DNA of 14,734 nt from Muribaculaceae bacterium (GCA_009775355.1 VSPN01000054.1:1-14734), one strand, 5' to 3'. Counted from the first letter of the stretch, positions 1 to 6,428 are shown. A program made the numbers and translations. Notes: generated by a model from the letters alone, not told the origin.

Positions 1-734
1 GCAATTCCGTACTTGTATTTACTGATAATCGCACGGAGTTGTTTAGCCCGTTCTTTCCGGGTATCGTTTTCTTGCGATATATGCCTATATATCTCAGATA
101 ATGAGATTGTTGCCGCCTTGATGCCTCCGCGAAACAATACATATCCATCCTCCACACGCTCAAATTTATATCCATGCGACCGGATTATGTTGGCAAACTG
201 CCCCTCGGTGAGATAATCGTAAGAAAACATACGCTGAATGTCACGGTTGATGTCCGATGAAAGAATACGGTTTGCGGCGGCATTGAGACGTGCATAATCG
301 TGATGGTCGGGTATCGGGAAGCCGTTGGGCTGTATGCGCGTGGAAAGGATATGCACATGGTTGTTGTCGGTATCGTGGTGGTAATATACGAAATACGGCT
401 GTCTGCCATATCCGGCTTCCACCATGAGTTGACTGGCAAAGTCTGTCAGCTCGTCAGCCGACATCACCTGCCCCTTTACAGAGGCGGCGATGTGGAACTG
501 AAAGCGCGTGGTCTTGGTGTTGCCGTATGTCTTCGACCGCTCCTTCAGGTATTTCTCAATCTCTCCGGCGCAGTCAAATCCTGCTTCATGCAACAGCTCC
601 ACCTTATGGTGCATGGCCGCATCGACATTCTCCATAGCCATTAGCCGGGCCACCCCCTCAGCTACTTTCCATTCATTATATCCGGCACCGGGGAAGCCAC
701 CACCGGATACCATACCAAGTTTCTTGACTATCAT
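1..734 (-). CDS. MOBP-type relaxase / mobilization nuclease (partial, C-terminus outside window)
   Basis: I translated this from the minus strand: 244 residues are visible before the window edge and no stop is met. The protein would nick oriT on one strand and stay covalently bound to the 5' end through a tyrosine to lead the strand during transfer. Residues 119-130 read HHDTDNNHVHIL, the metal-binding histidine motif (HxD...HxH) of MOBP relaxases, with H126 and H128 as ligands. Y19, in GYNEWKV, is the likely nicking tyrosine, by position in the family (inference). The start is decided by an ATGA overlap: the ATG at 734-732 overlaps the TGA of the upstream mobC-like gene, so the two are translationally coupled. 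Bacteroides literature often calls this protein MobB or MobA; I leave the symbol blank because naming is inconsistent. Confidence 0.9.
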   Translation of the reverse strand, partial: MIVKKLGMVSGGGFPGAGYNEWKVAEGVARLMAMENVDAAMHHKVELLHEAGFDCAGEIEKYLKERSKTYGNTKTTRFQFHIAASVKGQVMSADELTDFASQLMVEAGYGRQPYFVYYHHDTDNNHVHILSTRIQPNGFPIPDHHDYARLNAAANRILSSDINRDIQRMFSYDYLTEGQFANIIRSHGYKFERVEDGYVLFRGGIKAATISLSEIYRHISQENDTRKERAKQLRAIISKYKYGI

Positions 735-1102
735 AAACGCTCTTTGATTTGGTTCAGATGCTCCCAAATGGCGGACAGGTCATTGCGGAAGAGCACAAAC
801 GGTTGGATATCCGAGGCGGACAATCCGTAGGGCGACACTTTCATGCGCTCGTTAATCTGACGGGCGGTCTGATTGACATTCGTTCCGATTTTCTTCAACT
901 GACGCAGAATGGCGGTCTGCAACGCTGCGATTTCGGAGGTGGCAGGTGAAGGTGCAACCTCTCCGTTATATTGCAGAGTGGCGCAGCGGATACAGGCACT
1001 GATGTTGCCCTTGAAATGGATGTCAGCTTTGGCGCGGATCGCGTTGGCGGTTGCTTCATCCACGCGAAGCCGTATTATGATGTTCTTATTATTTGATGAC
1101 AT
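731..1102 (-). CDS. MobC-like relaxosome accessory protein (ribbon-helix-helix)
   Basis: This is a 123-residue protein if started at the ATG at 1102. Residues 8-43 (IIIRLRVDEATANAI...) look like a ribbon-helix-helix DNA-binding unit. Residues 70-84 (KKIGTNVNQTARQIN) match the signature of the MobC family (iGnNlNQiAr.lN, PF05713). Such proteins bind oriT and help the relaxase open and nick it. The reading frame stays open to an ATG at 1204, but that 34-residue extension is encoded by an 8-bp-period DNA repeat array and is rich in K, H, S, N and I, so I read it as operator or oriT DNA and not as protein. The gene overlaps the relaxase start by four bases (ATGA). If the family's usual regulation applies, it may repress its own promoter from the array. 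Confidence 0.82.
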   Translation of the reverse strand: MSSNNKNIIIRLRVDEATANAIRAKADIHFKGNISACIRCATLQYNGEVAPSPATSEIAALQTAILRQLKKIGTNVNQTARQINERMKVSPYGLSASDIQPFVLFRNDLSAIWEHLNQIKERL

Positions 1103-1194
1103 GATGTTACGATGCTTTGATGTTCTGATGATACTATGTTTGGAAGTCATAATGCCATAAAGACTGTATGTCTTGATGATTGCATATCTTGATT
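1075..1194 (-). repeat. Degenerate tandem array with 8-bp period (CATCAAGA-like)
   Basis: Read on the minus strand from 1194 to 1075, the sequence breaks into 15 consecutive octamers, most beginning CAT. The clearest are CATCAAGA (1178), CATCAGAA (1130), CATCAAAG (1122), CATCGTAA (1114), CATCATGT (1106), CATCAAAT (1098) and CATCATAA (1082), coordinates being the 5' base. Units at 1162, 1146 and 1090 are degenerate. The array covers the predicted mobC-like start codon, which lies inside CATCATGT. Ribbon-helix-helix proteins are known to bind short in-phase tandem repeats (omega repressor of pSM19035 on 7-bp heptads), so a binding site for the adjacent RHH protein is a reasonable inference. Confidence 0.7.
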
Positions 1195-1204
1195 TCATGG
1201 TCAC

Positions 1205-1399
1205 ATGACATTTTCATCCTTATAAAAGACCGCGAGTTTCGAGCGGGATTGACCCAACTCTGCGAGGTGGCGGGATTGCCGTTGTGGGAACAATCGGCAT
1301 ATCTTGCACAGCAAGATTTATACACCTAATAAGTCTGACAAACTCGTTCTCTTGCCCCTCTTGAATGGTCTTGTGAAAAATGTCAAAGTGTCGAAAATG
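1205..1399. other. Candidate origin of transfer (oriT) region
   Basis: This is a non-coding stretch of 195 bases between the DUF3987 gene and the mobC-like gene, the place where oriT lies in comparable Bacteroides elements. It holds a perfect 7-bp hairpin (ATCTTGC 1301-1307, loop ACA, GCAAGAT 1311-1317) and an imperfect one (GCCGTTGT 1278-1285 against ACAATCGGC 1290-1298). The motif GAAAATGTCA recurs around it in both orientations, including two copies within a 17-bp direct repeat at 1199-1215 and 1405-1421. I cannot identify the nick site. The assignment rests on position and dyad structure. Confidence 0.5.
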
Positions 1400-1422
1400 T
1401 CAAGGGTCACATGACATTTTCG
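1392..1422 (-). terminator. Perfect 11-bp inverted repeat at the DUF3987 stop codon
   Basis: CGAAAATGTCA (1392-1402) pairs exactly with TGACATTTTCG (1412-1422) across a 9-base loop. The right arm lies in the last codons of the DUF3987 gene and the left arm holds its stop. No U-tract follows in the minus direction, so it is a weak candidate for an intrinsic terminator. It could equally be a relaxosome binding site at the edge of oriT, since the same GAAAATGTCA word occurs again at 1206-1215. Confidence 0.35.
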
Positions 1423-2794
1423 TATAGCGTCCGTGTTCCTCTTTTCTGAAAAGTGCAGAGTTTTTCAGGAACCGTTTTACCGTGGACTCCGACATACCGA
1501 GTGACCGTCCGAGGTCGATGGCATCCGATGTCCGGAAGTCGTATGGCAAAGCGTCCAGCAGTTCAGTCTGCCGTTTGTCAAGATTGCCGGATAATGAGAC
1601 GCGGATTACACGGTTTTCCATTTCACGGAAATACTCTACCAACCCTATAGCAGCCTCCGCACTCCCGGCATCTATCATTGCTGTCGTTTCTCCGGCACAG
1701 ATATTCTTCATTATCCGGATTATTAGGCAGAAGCGCATGAGATAGATTTCAAGTTTACCGCACACGGCTTTCTCCGCCTCAGACTCGGTGGCGGAATATA
1801 TCGCATTGTTGACGTTCTCTTTCCAGTCGCACAGTTTTCTATGGGCTTCAAGGGAGAAGGTCAGTTCTATTGGCTGTTCTTTTCCCTTGAAGTCAAAAGT
1901 GGCAATCTTGCGGATTATCCGTTCCCATTGCTCCATGATGCCATCAGGCATACGGTCAGTGCCCCACGTCGGCATATCGGCGATGTCGGGATAGACTTTC
2001 AGGAAACGGGATGAGAAGCCGTTGACAACACGCTCACCGCCGAATTGCTTTGCAAGCCGTCCCGGTTGGGTACTGCCGATTATGGAGCAATACGGATTTG
2101 GTAAGAATATATGCTCATCAGCGGATTTTCGGATATATTTGAACGGTGTGCCACTGAACGCGCTGAGGAAATAGCTTTCATCCGAACTGTTGTAGCGGTT
2201 GAAGTTGGCGAACAGGCTTTCAAGTTCATCGCTGTAAAGGATTACGCCCTGCGGATTGTCGCGCATGGCACCAATCAACGCCTCGATGGTCGCATCGACA
2301 ACCACATGACACCTGCGCCTCGGTCGCTCCATTTCCTCTGGCATAGACAGCGTGACGCGTTCCTTCGGAGACTTGGACTCCCATTGCTTGTAGGCTTTGA
2401 GTTTGGCGCAATATTCCCGGTCATACTCATGGTCGAGGTTGAGCAGAGGCGAAAGAGCGAGCCTGAGCGGTGGTGTCTTGCCACAACTCGGATAACCTAC
2501 AAGTGCCGCATACATAATAGGTCGCTCGACCCATGTAGCCGAAAACCGAACCGTCCAACGGTTGCCCATCGCAGCTGCAAAAGTGGTGAACATGGACGCG
2601 GCAATGAAATTGACATTGAAATGCTCATACTCAACCAATGCCTCCACGATATTACGTATAGCCATAGGAAATACACTTAGAGGGAAAGAGGGCACCTCCT
2701 TTTGCGGCTTACGTTGAGGTTCTATCGGATCATCCTCATGCAACCCACAAGCCGGACGCAGTGGCATCCTGCGGTTTTGATAATAAGAAGCCAT
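1400..2794 (-). CDS. DUF3987 P-loop protein of mobile elements (primase/helicase-associated)
   Basis: The protein is 464 residues long when started at the ATG at 2794, which shares one base with the TGA of the upstream HTH gene (TGATG). A longer frame opens at 3007 but would overlap that gene by 214 bases and is rejected. Residues 100-107 read GYPSCGKT, a P-loop (Walker A). Residues 184-191 (VILYSDEL) look like the Walker B segment, and GSTQP at 240-244 like a sensor region. The C-terminus (about 420-445) looks like a winged-helix or HTH unit (SLGMSESTVKRFLKN). The family (PF13148) is common in Bacteroidota mobile elements beside primase or mobilization genes. A role in element replication or strand processing is plausible but not established. 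Confidence 0.85.
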   Translation of the reverse strand: MASYYQNRRMPLRPACGLHEDDPIEPQRKPQKEVPSFPLSVFPMAIRNIVEALVEYEHFNVNFIAASMFTTFAAAMGNRWTVRFSATWVERPIMYAALVGYPSCGKTPPLRLALSPLLNLDHEYDREYCAKLKAYKQWESKSPKERVTLSMPEEMERPRRRCHVVVDATIEALIGAMRDNPQGVILYSDELESLFANFNRYNSSDESYFLSAFSGTPFKYIRKSADEHIFLPNPYCSIIGSTQPGRLAKQFGGERVVNGFSSRFLKVYPDIADMPTWGTDRMPDGIMEQWERIIRKIATFDFKGKEQPIELTFSLEAHRKLCDWKENVNNAIYSATESEAEKAVCGKLEIYLMRFCLIIRIMKNICAGETTAMIDAGSAEAAIGLVEYFREMENRVIRVSLSGNLDKRQTELLDALPYDFRTSDAIDLGRSLGMSESTVKRFLKNSALFRKEEHGRYTKMSCDP

Positions 2795-3156
2795 CACCAT
2801 CCGGATTTGGGTTTGCGGCGCATGGTTGATTTCATCTCGGCAAGAATCTCGCCCGATGATTTGGAGCCATCGCAGGCGTGTTGTTCCTGCCATGCGATAA
2901 GTTCCGAAGGGCGGAACTCCAGCATCTTTCCTACCTTGTAGTGCGGCAATATGCCATCGCGCACCATGTGGTACACTGTCGATTTCTTGCGACGGAGGAT
3001 TTTGCAAGCCTCGTCGATACCGACAAGACGGTTGTCTGGCTCGGACGGTTTCATGCAGATAGCCTCTTTCACGAGAGATTTCAGTCCCTCGATCTCATTA
3101 ATCAGACTGCCTACCAGATGCGGGAGCGAGTCAAATGAAGGATTTGTATTTTCCAT
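2794..3156 (-). CDS. Excisionase-type helix-turn-helix protein
   Basis: A 120-residue protein. Residues 44-90 (LVGIDEACKILRRKKSTVYHM...GILPHYKVGKMLEFRPSELIAWQ) have the layout of the HTH_17/excisionase family: a helix-turn-helix followed by a wing with a basic residue and the FRPSEL helix. Residues 10-34 look helical and may dimerize; the tail (110-118) is basic. In related elements such proteins bend DNA at the attachment sites to favour excision, or act as transcriptional regulators, and the sequence cannot tell which. It is followed with a TGATG overlap by the DUF3987 gene, so the two form one operon. A -7 box lies 23 bases upstream of the ATG. Confidence 0.82.
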   Translation of the reverse strand: MENTNPSFDSLPHLVGSLINEIEGLKSLVKEAICMKPSEPDNRLVGIDEACKILRRKKSTVYHMVRDGILPHYKVGKMLEFRPSELIAWQEQHACDGSKSSGEILAEMKSTMRRKPKSGW

Positions 3157-3178
3157 ATTTTACGTTTTAGAATTTGTC

Positions 3179-3212
3179 GCAAAATTATGGGTATCGGCAA
3201 TGGTGAACCGGT
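3179..3212 (-). promoter_or_regulatory. Promoter of the excisionase-like/DUF3987 operon
   Basis: On the minus strand TAATTTTG (3186-3179) fits the Bacteroidota -7 consensus TAnnTTTG and lies 23 bases before the ATG. Upstream, CACCGGTTCACCAT (3212-3199) covers the position of the -33 element. The same CACCnnTTCACCAT word at the same distance precedes the -7 box of the integrase gene, which suggests joint control. GGTGAAC is also directly repeated on the plus strand at 3201-3207 and 3214-3220. Confidence 0.55.
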
Positions 3213-3256
3213 GAGGTGAACGGTTATTTTGCTGATTGGTAGAGTTTCACTGATTT

Positions 3257-3946
3257 TTAACAGATGCCGAGTTTCTTGGCAAGGGGATAAGGTGGCAGAG
3301 GCAGACGCAGCTCGACTTTAGGGAGAGTGAAAGCACCCTCATCCGAAGAAAGTTTTTTGGCTATGGTGCTTATCTCGACGTCCGCGAGTTGCCACGGAAA
3401 TTGTGATTTCAGGAATTCGGCCATGATGGTATTGGATATTTTGAGACGTTTGGCGATATTCCACCCAAAATGATACACGTCATGTGTGCGGAATTTTGAG
3501 ATACGGCGATTTACGGAGGTCGGCAGTGAGGACCCTCCAATGATAAAGTCTTTCAGATTATTGTCAAGGGACATCAGTTCCTCATTGGTCAGTACTCCGG
3601 CAAATGTTCCCAAAGTGTAGGCTATCACTTCCTGTGCTTTGGGAGTGTCGAGCGGTGAAATATTATCATGAGTTACGACAATCATTTCCTCTGATTGTTC
3701 GACTGCTTTATCCTTTCTGCGCTTGAAGGATATAAGACCTAATGGCTCTCTAACAAGAGGGATAATGAAGAATCGTATGCCATACTCTATGGAAAGATAG
3801 CATAGTGTGAACATAAGAAAAGAGGTGATTGAGGCGTTTACGGAAGTTGCCAGCGACGCTTCTCCGGTTGAGAAACTTACGGAGACAGCCTTACCTGCGA
3901 TGCAGACAAGGGCTATTGTACGGATTGAATTCAAATGTGTGTTCAT
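3257..3946 (-). CDS. Membrane protein of unknown function in the mobile element
   Basis: I do not recognise this 229-residue protein. Residues about 8-27 and 38-66 are hydrophobic and could be two membrane helices; the second ends in RFFIIPLVREPLG, followed by a basic stretch (FKRRKDK, 74-80). The remaining 150 residues are soluble in character, with no motif I can name. The ATG at 3946 is preferred over an in-frame TTG at 3976 because that TTG lies inside the likely -7 box (TACTTTTG, 3981-3974). It stands alone between the integrase and excisionase-like genes with its own promoter. A role in donor-recipient contact, entry exclusion or mobilization is possible, but nothing in the sequence shows it. 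Confidence 0.72.
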   Translation of the reverse strand: MNTHLNSIRTIALVCIAGKAVSVSFSTGEASLATSVNASITSFLMFTLCYLSIEYGIRFFIIPLVREPLGLISFKRRKDKAVEQSEEMIVVTHDNISPLDTPKAQEVIAYTLGTFAGVLTNEELMSLDNNLKDFIIGGSSLPTSVNRRISKFRTHDVYHFGWNIAKRLKISNTIMAEFLKSQFPWQLADVEISTIAKKLSSDEGAFTLPKVELRLPLPPYPLAKKLGIC

Positions 3947-3973
3947 GTGGATAAAATCTATTGTTTTATCCTG

Positions 3974-3981
3974 CAAAAGTA
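3974..3981 (-). promoter_or_regulatory. -7 box of the membrane protein gene
   Basis: TACTTTTG on the minus strand matches the Bacteroidota -7 consensus TAnnTTTG. It lies 27 bases upstream of the ATG at 3946, giving a short leader of about 20 bases. No clear TTTG element is seen at -33; TTTAG occurs roughly 15 bases upstream. The CACCnnTTCACCAT word found at the integrase and excisionase-like promoters is absent here. Confidence 0.45.
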
Positions 3982-4140
3982 TAATGAGCCGATTGCTAAA
4001 TACGAAATTTTGGACACAAATTTTATCCTGTAATGTCCTTTTTTAACAACCGTATTGCTAACATGAACTAAAATGGAATAATATGAAAACCAGTGATTTG
4101 TTATGGGATAACTATGTCACCGGATAGAAGTCGCAATATA

Positions 4141-4178
4141 AAGAAACAACAACCGTGGTACGCACTGAACCACGGTTG
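4141..4178 (-). terminator. Intrinsic terminator of the integrase gene
   Basis: CAACCGTGGT (4150-4159) and ACCACGGTTG (4169-4178) form a perfect 10-bp stem with a 9-base loop, 12 bases past the integrase stop. On the minus strand the stem is followed by the T-rich run TTGTTTCTTT, as expected for an intrinsic terminator reading in the integrase direction. Confidence 0.8.
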
Positions 4179-4190
4179 CTACTTATGATT

Positions 4191-5300
4191 TTATGTGAGT
4201 TTTATGCGTCCAACCGTGTCGCGTTTTGTGCTATCCACAAGCCTTGCATATATTTGCGTTGTGGTCACGTTGGCATGATCAAGCATCTTGCTTACCGTAT
4301 ATATGTCAGTCCCGGCGGCGAGTTGGAGAGTGGCGAATGTATCGCGGAAACGGTGGAATGTTATCCGCTTTGTGATACCTGCGGCTTTCAGCCATTTCTT
4401 CAGCGGTTCCTGCGTCATAGAGCGGTTGAATCCCTTGAAGACGATCCCCTTGTCCCGTTCGCCACACAATGCCAGCATCTCCGGACTGAGAGGGTGGATT
4501 GATTCTTTCTGCGTTTTCTGAATACGGATGAACATAGCCATCTCGCCATCGGCATCCGGACGTATATCCTCCCACCGCAATTTGAGTATGTCGCTTATTC
4601 TCAATCCGGTCAGTATTGAGAACAGTGAGGCCGCTTTCAGAATTGGTTTCTCGCATGGTGTGGCGGCCAGCAATTTCACTTCATCGGCAGTGAGAAAATT
4701 CTTCTTGACCTCTTCGTATTCAATATCCTCGATGAAGTCGTTGAGATTTTCTTTCAGTAACCGTTCCTTGTACGCCTCTTTCAGTAGAGCGCGGAATGTT
4801 GACCAGTATCCGGCGGCTGAATTGCGTGTGATAGTCAGCTTAGGATGGCGTAGCTGTTTGGCTGTAAGTAGATACTCACGGAATTTGTTGCACAATTCTA
4901 TGGTGACATCGCCGAATGAGCATTTACCGTTGACAAATCTCTCGAAGTGGCGATAGACGATCATCCACTTGTCATAATGTTTCTTCGCTTTCTCCTCAAA
5001 ATACAGCAAGAAGTCGGCTTTCGGCTGTTCGCGGTCGAGGAAACCGAACTCATTGTTTATGACCGCCTCCTGACGGCGGCAACGTATTATCTCGGCACGC
5101 ATCAGTATAGAGTCGTTGTATTCGCGCTGATATTTGTTGCGCGGATTTGCGAAGATGTAGAATCCCAGATATTCACGACGCGACATCTTCATTGTTCTCG
5201 GGTTGCGTATGGCCGGGTAGTAGTCGAGGTACAGCGACAGGCGGTCGTTCTTTATCGGACGCTGGCGCAGACTGACTTTTGAACAGGTTGATGGTAACAT
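4191..5300 (-). CDS. int: Tyrosine recombinase / integrase
   Basis: The protein has 369 residues, a usual length for Bacteroidota phage-type integrases. It would insert and excise the element by strand exchange at att sites. The N-terminal part (about 15-90) resembles the arm-binding domain, and 95-190 the SAM-like core-binding domain. The catalytic domain holds R234 (TGLRISD), K262 (IQKTQKE), H316 and R319 (TFHRFRDT), H342 (LDHANV) and the nucleophile Y351 (TTQIYARL), so all active-site residues are present. The ATG at 5300 follows a -7 box (TAGTTTTG, 5342-5335) at a normal distance, and a strong hairpin terminator follows the stop, so it is probably a single-gene transcript. Confidence 0.93.
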   Translation of the reverse strand: MLPSTCSKVSLRQRPIKNDRLSLYLDYYPAIRNPRTMKMSRREYLGFYIFANPRNKYQREYNDSILMRAEIIRCRRQEAVINNEFGFLDREQPKADFLLYFEEKAKKHYDKWMIVYRHFERFVNGKCSFGDVTIELCNKFREYLLTAKQLRHPKLTITRNSAAGYWSTFRALLKEAYKERLLKENLNDFIEDIEYEEVKKNFLTADEVKLLAATPCEKPILKAASLFSILTGLRISDILKLRWEDIRPDADGEMAMFIRIQKTQKESIHPLSPEMLALCGERDKGIVFKGFNRSMTQEPLKKWLKAAGITKRITFHRFRDTFATLQLAAGTDIYTVSKMLDHANVTTTQIYARLVDSTKRDTVGRIKLT

Positions 5301-5334
5301 GGTTGTATTTCTTGTTTGTTGATTATTCGTGATG

Positions 5335-5368
5335 CAAAACTATATAAAAGGCTGATGGTGAAATGGTG
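5335..5368 (-). promoter_or_regulatory. Integrase promoter
   Basis: TAGTTTTG (5342-5335, minus) fits the TAnnTTTG -7 consensus and lies 34 bases before the integrase ATG. CACCATTTCACCAT (5368-5355) precedes it with 12 bases between, exactly the arrangement at the excisionase-like promoter. Further upstream, at 5381-5390, is CCTGTACCGC, the exact reverse complement of a 10-mer at 6419-6428. Confidence 0.55.
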
Positions 5369-5400
5369 ATGATAAAATCACCTGTACCGCTCACCGATTT

Positions 5401-6297
5401 TTAACCAATTTTCGGCGGGGCGAACAGAGCATCAAGAGCCTTGCGGTCGATTCTCACATATCTGCCCTCATAACTTCTTGGAATGTCATGTGTCCGGACG
5501 TAATGAGAAATCTGGTCACGGGTCATGTTATACCGTGCCATAGCTTCCGGCATGGTGTAGTATTCCGGCTTCAACTCAGACTCAATACCCATAGCCTTGT
5601 CAAACTGACGGCGCGAGTAAAACACCTTGCACTTGTCCTTACGCTTGCCAATCTTCCGCTCCGACACAAAACGATAGACAGCCTCCTTCGACATGTTGAA
5701 CTTGGCACATACCTCCTCGACGGAATACCATTCTCCGGCTACCGTCTCAGTAGGCTGCTTATCGGCAAGATTATTGTCGATATGTTTACGGCTCCATAGA
5801 GTCTTTCCACGGACAACGGTTTTCGGAATATTTCGCTCCTTTGCCATCTTAAAAAGCCACGAATTGCTGATACCGAACTTTTCAAGAATCTGCTTGGTCG
5901 TGTAAAACTCCTCGATAGGCTCAGCCACCTTCTTCTCCCTCTTGATATATTCCCACTCTTTGAATAGGGCATCAATATCAGTTCTCCGTATTCTCGTGCA
6001 GCCATTAAACTGGCAACAAGGTATCTTGTGCGCCTCAAGGTAGCGGTACAAAGTTCGTCTGGACACACCTATCAGTTGGGCGCATTGTGTCGGACTGATA
6101 AATTCAAGATCTGAGATTTTATCAGTTTGCACACTATCTGCTATCGCTTGATGTTCAGCGATATGGTTGTTTCTTTTGTTTTGCTTGTAAGAGCGTTCGG
6201 CACATCTCTTGCAACAGAACCGTGTAGAGCACTTGCGGGCTATAAAATTAGAGCCGCAAAACTCACAATTTTTAGTGATTTCGATGGTACTGCTCAT
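5401..6297 (-). CDS. Zinc-finger protein with four tandem excisionase-type HTH units
   Basis: A 298-residue protein, probably a DNA-binding regulator or architectural factor of the element. The N-terminus has a short zinc-binding pattern: C11, C14, C28/C29 and C32 (CEFC...RFCCKRC). Four HTH units then follow, each starting with a hydrophobic or aromatic residue plus S/T and ending in an arginine-bearing wing: about 67-112 (SPTQCAQLIGVSRRTLYRYLE), 131-176 (YTTKQILEKFGISNSWLFKMA), 190-235 (YSVEEVCAKFNMSKEAVYRFV) and 246-292 (YTMPEAMARYNMTRDQISHYV). Each resembles the HTH_17/MerR-like excisionase fold, in which one unit usually makes a whole protein. The gene lies outside the integrase, at the right end of the element. 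It may act as directionality factor or as repressor of int and the excisionase-like gene; the sequence does not decide this. Confidence 0.8.
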   Translation of the reverse strand: MSSTIEITKNCEFCGSNFIARKCSTRFCCKRCAERSYKQNKRNNHIAEHQAIADSVQTDKISDLEFISPTQCAQLIGVSRRTLYRYLEAHKIPCCQFNGCTRIRRTDIDALFKEWEYIKREKKVAEPIEEFYTTKQILEKFGISNSWLFKMAKERNIPKTVVRGKTLWSRKHIDNNLADKQPTETVAGEWYSVEEVCAKFNMSKEAVYRFVSERKIGKRKDKCKVFYSRRQFDKAMGIESELKPEYYTMPEAMARYNMTRDQISHYVRTHDIPRSYEGRYVRIDRKALDALFAPPKIG

Positions 6298-6330
6298 TGT
6301 TTATTTCCGTTTTATTTCTGTTAAATCTGT

Positions 6331-6370
6331 GTCATGGCGTGTCAGTGTGTGTCACTGTGTGCCATATCCT
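6331..6370 (-). repeat. 10-bp-period GTCA repeat array upstream of the four-HTH gene
   Basis: Three consecutive decamers GTCATGGCGT, GTCAGTGTGT and GTCACTGTGT (6331-6360) are followed by a degenerate fourth, GCCATATCCT (6361-6370). On the gene's own strand this is three phased TGACAC words. The array starts 34 bases upstream of the four-HTH gene's ATG, over its likely promoter. One helical turn per unit suits a protein binding along one face of the DNA. I find no TAnnTTTG box for this gene. Confidence 0.55.
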
Positions 6371-6428
6371 CCACCATCTCGGATGAGGTAGGTGGTGAAC
6401 CACGGAAACGGTACAGTCGCGGTACAGG

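Noticed and set aside
1075..1194. CRISPR array interpretation of the 8-bp repeats
   Set aside because: The units are contiguous octamers without spacers, and no cas genes are present anywhere in the window.
1103..1204. N-terminal extension of the mobC-like protein from the ATG at 1204
   Set aside because: The extra residues are the translation of an 8-bp DNA repeat and show no protein-like conservation pattern. The ATG at 1102 begins the recognisable domain.
1134..1325. 63-residue minus-strand frame through the oriT region
   Set aside because: Its sequence is low in plausible domain content and is built partly from the direct repeat and hairpins. The region makes better sense as non-coding.
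2795..3007. N-terminal extension of the DUF3987 frame up to 3007 (535 residues)
   Set aside because: It would overlap the well-supported excisionase-type gene by 214 bases, and the extension has no family character. The TGATG overlap at 2794 gives a natural start.
3947..3976. TTG start at 3976 for the membrane protein
   Set aside because: That TTG lies within the probable -7 box TACTTTTG; the ATG at 3946 gives a sensible leader.
4083..4127. 14-codon plus-strand frame MKTSDLLWDNYVTG after a GGAATAAT leader
   Set aside because: Too short to support. It may be chance or the relic of a gene head. No -7 box or family match is visible.
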